Of a DNA stretch of 64,000 nucleotides, positions 12,798 to 22,230 are shown one piece after another. A model generated the notes under the pieces. It saw only the letters and a list, made by a program, of their open reading frames with translations, was not told where the DNA came from and did no database searches. The position numbers and the translations under genes were made by a program. The DNA comes from Podospora comata. Its lineage: Eukaryota > Ascomycota > Sordariomycetes > Sordariales > Podosporaceae. Each line of letters starts with the position of its first letter. The stretch's first letter is position 1. Location of the stretch: contig CP071495.1 of the NCBI GenBank assembly GCA_017354895.1, positions 2,835,001 through 2,899,000 on the forward strand. The letters run 5' to 3'.

Positions 12798-15700
12798 ATG
12801 ATGCCCCCGGTCTTGCGATCACACCGGAAGCGGATGGCAACCGATGAATTACAGGAAGAACGCTCCATTCCACCGCCGCCGTTCGCTAGGGTTCCCCGGG
12901 TCCTGGTTGACAGTGACCGAAACCAGATCCTAGAACCTGCCGTTGCCAACGAGTGCGTACTTTTGCTGGTTTGATGTCTAAAATAGACTGTTTGCTGACA
13001 GTTGCCAGTGCCGTGGCAGAAACACCTCAGCGGACTTCCCTTGGACTATCGCAGGACCGTCAGTTAGTAATCCAGTCTTCGACAACCAACAATGTAGTCA
13101 GCACGTATGTCCCACCCCGACGTCCAGCCAAACGGAGCGACTTCAGCATTGCCATCATCTGCGCGCTCTCATCAGAGGCCACTGCCGTGGACGCTGTCTT
13201 CGACGTCTACTGGGATGACAAGGGTCCAGCTTACGACAAAGTTGCCAATGATCCCAATGCGTATACCACCGGTGCCATTGGTCGTCACAATGTTGTTCTC
13301 GCACACATGCCGGGGATAGGGAAAGTCGGCTCTGCGCTGGTGGCATCCAACTGCAGGCACAGTTTTCCCAACATCAAGCTCGCACTTGTTGTGGGGGTCT
13401 GCGGCGGCGTCCCTTTTAGCTCTACACACGATGTCAGCACAGAGATTATACTTGGCGATGTTATCATCAGTGATGGGATCATTCAGTACGATTTGAGACG
13501 ACAGTATGATGATCACTTCGAAATCAAGACCGGGCTTTTGGATACTCTCGCCAGGCCCGGTTTAGAAGTACGCTCTTTTCTCTCGCAACTGAAGGTCCCG
13601 CGGCAGAGGAGGACGCTTGAAGAGGAAATGGCCAAGATCATGTCGGTCCTGTCGGTCCTGCCGGCCCACTTGGGCCTGTCTACCCAATATCCAGGTGCAG
13701 CAAAGGACAAGCTTTATAAGGCAACCTACAGCCATATCCGCGAAGAGGAGTGTTGCGAGACCTGTGGGTGCGACGGCGAATTAGTGACACGCGAGAGGCT
13801 CGGCCATGAAACTCCGCATCCTATGATTCACCTGGGTTTCATGGCTTCAGGCGACAGCGTCGTGAAATCAGCATCGTATCGCGACAAGATTGTGGCGGAA
13901 TCGAAATTGAAATTGGAGGCGAACATCATAGGGTTCGAGATGGAAGGAGCAGGAGTTTGGGACACCTTCCCTTGTGTTGTGATCAAGGCTGTCTGTGACT
14001 ATGCGGACAGTCACAAGGCGAAAGGATGGCAGCCATATGCAGCTGCTACCGCCGCCGCGTGTATGAAAGCATTCTTGAAGAAATGGACTCCTTCTCCTTC
14101 TCTTCAGGACGATACCTGTACGTAATAGTCTCATTACCTTGCAACCTCTACATACTATCTCGGAAGTTGTCTCATACGCATTTAGTTTCTGTTCCATACC
14201 CACGGAACAATAACTTCGTCGGTCGGTCAGATATTTTAGCGAAGCTACATCAACTGTTGTGCAACTCCACCTCACAGACCCGAGTTGCTCTCTGCGGTCT
14301 TGGGGGCATCGGGTAAGTTCAATTCGTTCATGCTGTTGATATCACCTAACACCTGACAGGAAAACACAAATTGCCATCGAGTTCACATATCGGATCCAGC
14401 GTACATACCCCAACATATCAGTCTTGTGGGTCCACGCAAGCAACCACGAGCGGTTCCGTGAAGCATACACTGCTATCGCACAGAAATACCGGATCCCCGG
14501 GCATGAAGATCCCAAAGCAGAGGCGCTGCCATTGGTAAAGAGCTGGTTAGAAAGCCGGGAGTGTGGTCAGTGGATCATGGCAATCGATAATGTTGATGAT
14601 CTGGAGCTTTTCTTCAACAGAAATGGTGGATTGGGACGCTACCTTCCAGAGTGTGCGCACGGGACTATCCTCATCACCACAAGAAACCTGCAGGTCGCCT
14701 CCAGGCTAACCAAAGGAATGGCCTCGTCCGTTATTAGGATCGGAAAGATGGATAAAGTCGAGACAGCCCAGTTGCTCTCAACACGACTTGCAGAAATCGA
14801 CACGATGCCTGGGGATTATGCAGGACTTTCTGCTCGGCTTGAGCATCTACCATTGGCACTGGTTCAGGCGGCTTCGTTCATCCAAGAGAACAGTATCACG
14901 ATCTCTCGATACATCCAACTCCTGGACGAGAGCGACCAGACTCTTATCGATCTACTTAGCGAAGACTTTGAAACGGTTGGGAGAGACTCGGAAACTCCTC
15001 GCACAGTAGCAGAGGCTTGGATTATCTCTTTTAAGCAAATTCACAATCGGAACACCCTCGCAGGCGAGCTTCTTTCAATCATGAGTTTCCTCGATCGCCA
15101 GACCATTCCCTACGAATTTCTTTTCACGTACGCCAAACACCACGGTGCAGGAGAGCTTCAGCTCATCAAGGCACTAGGGGTCCTAAAAGCGTTTTCATTT
15201 GTCACTGAAGACAAAGACCAGACATTTGATATGCATCGACTCGTGCATTTGGTCACTCGAAAATGGCTGGTTCAGAACGGCATAAAGCAAAAATTCGCCG
15301 AGCGGGCACTCTTGGTCGTGACTGTGTGTTTCCCGCGGGGGGAGTACAAGAATTGGACTATATGCAACGCATACCTCCCGCACGCCACTGCTGTGTTAAA
15401 ACTAGGAGAAGACATTTCCTCAAGACAAGGAAAGCTGGCGAGAGCAAGACTTCTTCATAATGCGGGCGAGCTTTTCTCCGGACGGGGGGATTACCAGAGA
15501 GCGGCATTGTACCTGAAAAAAGCATGGGAGATCAGTCAAGCCCACTTGGGCGAAGAACATCCCAACACATTGGCTAGTATGCACACCCTAGCATCAACAT
15601 ACCAGTCACAAGGCCAGTGGAAGGAGGCCGAATTACTACAACTGCAAGTACTGGAAAGTCGAAAGAGGGTTCTAGGAGAAGAACATCCCGATACATTGAC

Positions 15701-16514
15701 TAGTATGCACACCCTAGCATCAACATACCAGTCACAAGGCCAGTGGAAGGAGGCCGGATTACTACAACTGCAAGTACTGGAAAGTCGAAAGAGGGTTCTA
15801 GGAGAAGAACATCCCGATACATTGACTAGTATGCACACCCTAGCATCAACATACCAGTCACAAGGCCAGTGGAAGGAGGCCGAATTACTACAACTGCAAG
15901 TACTGGAAAGTCGAAAGAGGGTTCTAGGAGAAGAACATCCCGATACATTGACTAGTATGAACACCCTAGCATCAACATACCAGTCACAAGGCCAGTGGAA
16001 GGAGGCCGAATTACTACAACTGCAAGTACTGGAAAGTCGAAAGAGGGTTCTAGGAGAAGAACATCCCGATACATTGACTAGTATGAACACCCTAGCATCA
16101 ACATACCAGTCACAAGGCCAGTGGAAGGAGGCCGAATTACTACAACTGCAAGTACTGGAAATTCAAAAGTGGGTTCTAGGAGAAGAACATCCCGATACAT
16201 TGACTAGTATGAACAACCTAGCGTCAACATACCAGTCACAAGGCCGGTGGAAGGAGGCCGAATTACTACAGCTGCAAGGACTGGAAATTCGAAAGAGGGT
16301 TCTAGGAGAAGAACATCCCAACACATTGGCTAGTATGCACAACCTAGCGTCAACATACCAGTCACAAGGCCGGTGGAAGGAGGCCGAATTACTGCAGCTG
16401 CAAGTACTGGAAATTCGAAAGAGGGTTCTAGGAGAAGAACATCCCAACACATTGGCTAGTATGCACAACCTGGCCTTACTTGGAGGGGCCTGGGGCGGCC
16501 TAATGATGCGTTAG
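12798..16514 (+). CDS. NLR: PNP/UDP-phosphorylase-like + NB-ARC + TPR repeats
   Basis: This is a fungal NLR-type innate immunity or incompatibility receptor, expected to be cytosolic. Exons are 12798-12952, 13009-14117, 14186-14312 and 14360-16514; all introns are GT-AG and phases agree, giving 1181 aa. Residues 95-410 are a nucleoside phosphorylase-like domain (AIICALSSEA, GVCGGVP, FEMEGAG with E362/E364, CDYAD with D382), so the catalytic signature is kept. A linker (FSVPYPRNNNFVGR) leads to an NB-ARC: P-loop GLGGIGKTQIA (K465), Walker B-like IMAIDNVDD, GTILITTRN, LPLAL and an MHD-like MHRLVH near 755. From residue 861 come tetratricopeptide units of 42 aa, almost identical to each other. 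The reading frame stops at 16514 because of an apparent one-base loss near 16,478; the terminal TPRs continue in the next frame. The model PNP effector, NB-ARC switch, TPR sensor is inferred from the family. Confidence 0.88.
15549..16430 (+). repeat. Seven tandem 126-bp TPR-coding units
   Basis: Units start at 15549, 15675, 15801, 15927, 16053, 16179 and 16305, with a partial eighth from 16431. Each encodes 42 residues containing GEEHP, TLASTYQSQG and a WKEAELLQLQ-like helix. Units 2-5 differ by only one or two bases from each other. The outer units differ more (P-N-T versus P-D-T, S-R-K versus I-R-K). DNA-level identity with an exact 126-bp period indicates recent unequal exchange or gene conversion. 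Confidence 0.95.
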
Positions 16515-16909
16515 AGCTGCTTGAAGAATGCCTTTGTCTGAGAACGAAAGTGCTTGGGTTAGATAATCATAGGACCATTAACACACAAGCGGAAATAGCT
16601 TCTTTATATTGGAAGGAAGGTCGATTCCGCGATGCTGAAAGATTAGAGGCGGAAGTGCTAGGAAAGCGGAAAAGGATATTGGGAGAAGAGCATCCCGACA
16701 CACTGGCGAGCATTCACAACCTTGCATATACTTGGAAGGTCAGGGGTCGCCTTGAGGCAGCTGTAGAGTTGATGCAGGAGTGTGTTCGCCTCCGTCAGAA
16801 GGTCTTGGGCTCGGATCATCCCGATACCGTCGAAAGTTTGTCGGCACTGGAAGAATGGCAGGATTTGAGAGGCGAAGGCGGTGGCAACGGGAACACACGG
16901 CAATTCTGA
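16478..16909 (+). pseudogene. Frameshifted 3' end of the NLR (terminal TPRs)
   Basis: From 16478 the next reading frame continues the TPR pattern without a gap: a WRGLGRP helix, LELLEECLCLR, a diverged unit with KEGRFRDAERLEAEVLGKR, GEEHPDTLASIHNLA, then GSDHPDTVES and a stop at 16907-16909. Compared with the expected TTAACT, the sequence reads TTACT around 16,476-16,480, so one A appears missing. It is either a true allele-specific truncation or an assembly error. No splice-consistent intron explains it. Confidence 0.8.
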
Positions 16910-17958
16910 GGCAAACGCTGCAATGAAGAGCGGCGAGAACGCCGGTGGGAGCAGCAGTCACCACGAAGACGTCGATAACGGCACGGATGACGATGCTGGT
17001 TACGAGGGCAACGAGAACGGGAACAACAAGGCTGGCCAGAGCTCAGAATCTTAGCAATGTCAGGCCACCAGGGACGGGGATGAGAAGGGCAACATCGGGG
17101 ATGGAATCCAAGATGGCGAGGGACGGCGCAGCAGCGAAGATGGGAACACAGTTGAGGCTGACGAAAGTGGATATGGGCCTGGGCCAGAACGTTTCTAGGA
17201 ATATTATCAGGATAAACAGGGAGGGCTGGAGCAGAGCTTTGTCTAATAGTTAACGTCACTTGAGGAACTACCTAGGAAAGGAGGGGACGACAGGTATCGT
17301 GGAATACTCAGTTTCCTTCTTTTATTCTGATGTTTTTCAGCTTTTGACAGTATGTTTCAGGGCCACATACCTATATCGCGGATTTCATTCTGTAGCTTAA
17401 TTGTGTGTATCACGCCTAGGTAGCCATAGCTAATCACAAAATATTGTGTGGCCCGGAACCATACCTTCGTCATCACCAACAATCGATATTCCGTACCACT
17501 TCCAGCCAGCTTTGCTCGGCTTCTTGCTGTTGCTACTTCAACAGGAACTGTAATTGAGCTGATGTACTTACTGCTGGTACTCTTTTGACCAGAGCAATAT
17601 ACATTTCTTGGACACGATAGAAACATCGAAGACCGTAAAGACAGGGGGGCATTGCAAAGGCAGCCTTTAGATTTTACCAAGTCGACATGAGGTCAACCGG
17701 TACAGGTGATGATAGTAATCTGTTCCATTCTCCCTAACATAACATACACTATTCCTCTTCAAACCCAACTTCACTCTTCCCAAGCCAAAAACCAACCCCC
17801 TAACAATACCCCATCTCTTCTAACCCCCCACCAAAAACCCCAATCATAATCCTAACAATACCCTATCTGTCTTTCCTTACAGCAATCAATCCAGAATCAA
17901 AAGAAAACGACCCCCAAATAATAAAAACTCCAAGCTAACAAAACCCTTCCCCCACCAT
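16910..17958. other. Convergent intergenic region after the NLR
   Basis: The first 300 bp (about 16,923-17,198) read in one frame as a hydrophilic, Gly/Asn/Asp/Glu-rich peptide starting MKSGENAGG, broken by a single TAG at about 17,052. This may be a decayed acidic tail of the NLR. The remaining 700 bp are AT-richer and show nothing recognisable. Confidence 0.4.
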
Positions 17959-20276
17959 CTAATACCCCTGCCCACCACTCCCACCCCCCGACCCAGAAAT
18001 CATCAAACTAGTCCTCTTCTGCCTAACAGCCATCTTCTCCTTCCACTCCCGTCCCAGAGCCCTACTCCGTTCCGCAGCCTGCTCCCTCGCCATCTTGGCC
18101 GCCTGCTCCCTCTCCTTCCTCTCCCTCTCCCTCTCCAAAGTAAAAGAATTATCCCTCTTGAAAATCTCCTTCCCCCTCATCTTCTGCTGCTGCACCTCCT
18201 CCTGGCTCACAGTAGTAGTAGTGCTGCTCCTCTTCCCACTACTGCTAGCAGCAGAAGTGGCCGATGTCCCCCTGCTAGAAGAACCCGCTCCCCCAGCAGA
18301 AGGAGCAGCAAGAGATGTCCGACCTCTAGTCGTCGTTGCCGTCGTGGTCGTCAGAGACACAGCCGCCGCTGACCGTGTCGAAGCAGCCACCGTGCTAGAA
18401 GCATACCCACCCCCAGTAACAGCAATGGAATGCCTCATTCTCGCCGCAGAAGCTGACGTAGGCGCAGTAGCAGTCGAGGTATGCGTCGGCGTCGTCGCCT
18501 GTCCCCCAGCCTCCATCCTAGCCTGCCTCGCCCGGCTAGTAGCCGTCTCCCGAACTGAATTTCCCCCACTGCTGCCAATAACACTCGCACGAATTGGTCT
18601 AGCCTTGAATTCCCTCCTCTTTTTCTCCTCCTCTTCTTGCGCCTTCAGCCGCGCCTCGCGTTCCTCCCTCTTCCGCCGTGAAATCGCCTCCCCAGGCAAC
18701 TCAAACGTCGGACGTGTCAACGGCTTGCTAGACTTGGCATGCGGCTTGCTAGGCGAGAATTGCGCGGCAATAGCGGCAGCTTCTTCGGCAGAAACCTGCT
18801 GAGAGAGCCTCGCGGCACGCTGTTCCTTGAGGCGACGGGCGACAGCCTCACCAGGGAGTTCAAAGGCCGGGACGGTGGGTGCTCTGCTACATTTCACCGT
18901 GGCCTTGGGAGGCAGCAGACTAGAAGGACGGGCAATAGAGCGGCGGGCTGTAGAGGTGTTGGCGGCGGTCTTGGAGGTAGAAGGAGGCTTGTCGTCCTCC
19001 CTAGCCGATGACGCCGACGTCGACTTCCGGACCGACGAGCTGCGTTCAGCTGTGCTGCGTGTACGGGTAGTAGTGTGAGTAGTGGTAGTAGTAGTAGTCG
19101 ACGCTTTAATAGTCGAGGCCCGTCTTGTCGACGTTGAGGGCTGCTGCTGAACATGAGCCTCAGGAATAGACTCAAGAACCGGCTCGGTGGCCAACTCAGG
19201 GGAAACCACCCTTTCCAACTGAGCCACCTCATTAAGGGCCTCAAGTTCCTCCTCAAGCTTATCAAGTTCCTCAACCGAGTCCTCGATCCTCGAAAGCGGC
19301 CTAGCAGGCTGCGGCGACGGCAAAGGAGACAAGTGTTCCATGCCCATCAACGACTCATCAACCTTGATACTCAACACCGACTTTGGCCTCTCCTCCTGCC
19401 CCTCCGGCTGCAGATTCTCCTCCCCGCCCCTCAAAACAGTCGAGTTCTCCTCCTGCGAAACATTCGCAACAACACTGCTATCCGCCTCCTCCACAACAAC
19501 AGACTGCTCCACAGCAGACATCTCCTCTTCACTCTCCACCCGAGTAGCTAAAAGGGTATACCTGTTAGTGAGCGAGCCACCATGGTCGACAGAAGCGCCA
19601 TCAGACTGCGTCCTGTTATGGATAAGGTTGCACCCAAACAAGACATTCTTCCCGCCGCCGCCGCTGCCCAGGTCGGGTTCTTGGTCTTCTCCGTCATGGG
19701 AATCACCGAGAGACCGGTTTCCTACCCGGCGGCGCGACTTGCTGCGAAACGGGAGCGGAATCGTAAGAAGCCATTCGAACTGACCTTCCTGGTGCTTTCT
19801 TATCTGCTCCAAGTTGCTGGGGAGCCGGTGCTCGGCTTGGGCTAGGGGGTTGTTGTGCTTGAAGTCTACATCAACCAAGAATTAGCATTGACTCTGTAAA
19901 AAGTCTCAAGACAGTGAAGCTCACCGTCAGAGGCAACAGTCGTCTCGCTGCCGTTGGTGGTGGCAGAAACCACACGGTGCTTGTCGAAAAAAGGATGATC
20001 GAATTCAATGTTGTTGTCAACAGACAACCGAACCCTCCGGTCTTTGGTCTTGTGTCCCTGCTGACAATTGCCTTCCTTCGAAGAGTATTCAAGATGGAGG
20101 CTGCCCAGATCTCGGGCCAGAGAATCAATGTTGAGCGAGTTAATATTGTGAATATCGCTCAGGACGGCGAACTTGTTGCCGGGTGGTAAGTTGGCCTTTT
20201 GCGAGAGATGGCTGTGGTCAGTGTGGATGTCAAAGTCGAGACTCGACCGATGTCTCGAGGTGGTGGTGGCCATCAT
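17959..20276 (-). CDS. Ser/Thr-rich protein with two TPX2-like motifs
   Basis: This is an uncharacterised conserved-looking fungal protein of 752 aa. Exon 1 is 20276-19925 and exon 2 is 19865-17959, across a 59-nt intron (GACG|GTGAGC ... GATGTAG). The N-terminal part is mixed and hydrophilic. An acidic helical segment (EELDKLEEELEALNEV) is followed by long Thr/Ser/Arg-rich low-complexity stretches. Two copies of FELPGEA-[V/I]-[A/S]RR followed by charged helix occur, the second ending EEEEKKRREFKARPI, which resembles the C-terminal repeats of TPX2-type microtubule proteins. A last charged coiled-coil-like segment (RERERKEREQAAKMAREQAA) precedes the C-terminus. A microtubule role is possible but rests only on this resemblance. 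A second ATG at 20273 is an equally good start. Confidence 0.7.
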
Positions 20277-21206
20277 TGTTCTTTAAATCGCAGCAATAAA
20301 CCGACGAAATATGCCAAGGCTAGCCACAGGGTCTCAGACCTCAAAGCACACGATGCCCCCAAGAGTGTGAAAGGCCAGGGGGGTCGGAATGCAATTTCGC
20401 GGTTAATCAGCGGACGATTGGTCAGTGCCGAGGGCGAGGGGTCGAGACTCTGGGGAAAATCAGATGGAAAGATATCGTTCAGTTATCAGTTGATCAAGAA
20501 TGCTGGGTAGCAATTGGAGCGTAGTGCTCAAAGACAGCAAAAGCAATATAGACGAGAGAACGTATGTGTAGATTGTGTGTATGGTGTTGATGGGAAAAGA
20601 GGACATCTCCCGAGGACTGGCAGTCTCTTGTTTACTTTCCAGCAACGCGTCGGGGAGGGGCGTCCCTCTTTGCCTTCTCCCGTCGTTCCCCTCTGTGCCT
20701 TCTTGTCTCGTGTAGACAAGGCATGATGGGCATACTGCATCTCCCACTCTGCAGCTTCCCCGACCTTCCAAAGGAGCAGCAGCACAGCTCCCGCAACCCC
20801 ATCATCAAACACCCCACCAGAACCGTTCTCGGTCCCAAGTGACGATACCCCACCTGCAATTCCGCCGGAGTCCCTGTCCCTGTTGCGCATCATTCGGGTT
20901 TGCACCCAAAGAGGCTAGACTTAATGTTCCCGTCGTTCTGATGGTTGACTAAGGAACGCGAGAATGACGCGCCTTGCTTGGCAGAATGTACCCCGCCTTG
21001 TCTCTGGTCTTATCGGCTTGAGGCACAGCAACCTGGATCGATATGATATCGATATTGTAGTTTATGCATCCAACAGAGACCAATCGACCTCTAATCCATA
21101 CATATTGACAGTCCATCCTTAACCATGCTTTCAGGTGTGATGTGACCGGCTGTGGGTTGCAAGGAGAGAGGCCAACCCAGTGTGATTCTCTCATGTCGCA
21201 ACGGTT
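20277..21206. other. Intergenic region upstream of the TPX2-like gene
   Basis: These 930 bp separate two minus-strand genes and should hold the promoter of the gene starting at 20276 and the 3' flank of DAD2. Short ORFs here have no recognisable domain. Confidence 0.5.
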
Positions 21207-21778
21207 TCAGCCTGATTCCTGCTCTTCAGCTGCGCCCTCCGCATGTGCTTGTAGAGCAGGAGCATGTTCGGTCGGGATCCGGACGAGTGTCTGTGGCAAG
21301 GGCGTTGTGTCTTCGGCTTCGGGGTTGGGCTTGGGAAGTTTCGCTGCTGCCAGTTAGTGCTGCCCCATTCCGACAGGAAGGGAACTCGGAGAGATATGCA
21401 TACCCGATGCCATGTTGATCGCCCTCAGCACATTATGCCAATTAGCGAAGACCAGAGCAATGGCTGCCAGAAAGTCAGTAACTTGGGCAGGATCAAGCCA
21501 GCCACAGCCCAACAAAACAACACACCTTCCGTTCCGTCTGAGAGAGTTCCTAGCTTCTGTTCAAGAGCCTCCATCTGTGACGCAACTGCAGCACTCAAAT
21601 CCCGGAGCTCTTTAAGGTTCTCGAGTTCGGCCTTCTTCTCGTTCACTCGTGCCACCAGAGCTGGAGACTGGCCCCCCGCGCCAGGCCCGAGAGAGGGCTG
21701 TCGCATGTGGGATGGGAAACCCCGGGTTGGGTAGCCGGACATCTTAGCGATCCGAGGTGTTGGCAACGAGGCAATCAA
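21207..21778 (-). CDS. DAD2: DASH/DAM1 kinetochore complex subunit Dad2
   Basis: This is a subunit of the DASH ring that couples kinetochores to spindle microtubules in fungi. Exons on the minus strand are 21778-21526, 21463-21404 and 21346-21207, giving 150 aa. The family signature is clear: ALVARVNEKKAELENLKELRD, then a coiled coil with QMEALEQKLGTLSDGTE, then across the first intron the block ALVFANWHNVLRAINMAS, and a C-terminal LPQTLVRIPTEHAPALQ. Introns are GT-AG. The third exon has a tandem acceptor (GGCAGCAG), so one Ala may be added or dropped. An internal Met at 21742 (MSGYPTRGF) is a plausible alternative start. It is transcribed divergently from shugoshin. Confidence 0.9.
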
Positions 21779-22230
21779 GTCGAAGAGACAGTTGTCGAGG
21801 TCAGGTATAGATACTGAAATGATTATTCGTGCAGTTCACACATGTCAGTAGCGGACTCGTTTTTCTGACGTGTGTTGGCATCTGGAAGTGGGGCAGAGCT
21901 CGGCTTTGGAGCCAGCCAAAAACGGTTGCCAGTCAACACAAGTCTCGAGTGGTCCGTGCATAGTGCAATGCTATGCTTCTTTAGGAAGTGAAGTAAACAC
22001 TGTGCAGAAATGACAAGCAAATTATCCATGTAACTTCGTCAGTGCCACCGCCCTTCCCGACTTTTCGCACCTTCAAATCCACCCGCCGACCACCCGCCGA
22101 CCACCGGAATCGCGTCGCCTGCGACCCTACAATCATCGAATACCGCCCCGCCGATCCTTTTTCAGTGAGAGCCTGTCTCACCAGCACACTGGAAACAACC
22201 TCGAGCTGTTTTGCTTGAACAACATGCACA
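21779..22230. promoter_or_regulatory. Shared divergent promoter region DAD2 / shugoshin
   Basis: Only 452 bp separate the two start codons, so both promoters overlap or abut. The right half contains a direct repeat of ACCCGCCGACC (about 22,080-22,105) and a CGCG core at 22,111, weakly reminiscent of cell-cycle MBF-type sites. No TATA box is obvious. Co-regulation in mitosis is an inference from gene function. Confidence 0.4.

Noticed and set aside
15536-16468. Long minus-strand ORFs across the TPR array
   Set aside because: They are the antisense shadow of the repeated TPR coding sequence; their own repeats simply mirror the 126-bp period.
18095-18802. 235-aa plus-strand ORF with leucine/valine-rich sequence
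   Set aside because: It is antisense to the Ser/Thr/Ala-rich protein; the hydrophobic look comes from the complement of biased codons.
19540-19570. Possible intron in the TPX2-like gene (CTAACAG ... TTTTAG on the minus strand)
   Set aside because: The reading frame runs through without a stop and no well-placed donor preserves a better protein, so the exon was kept whole.
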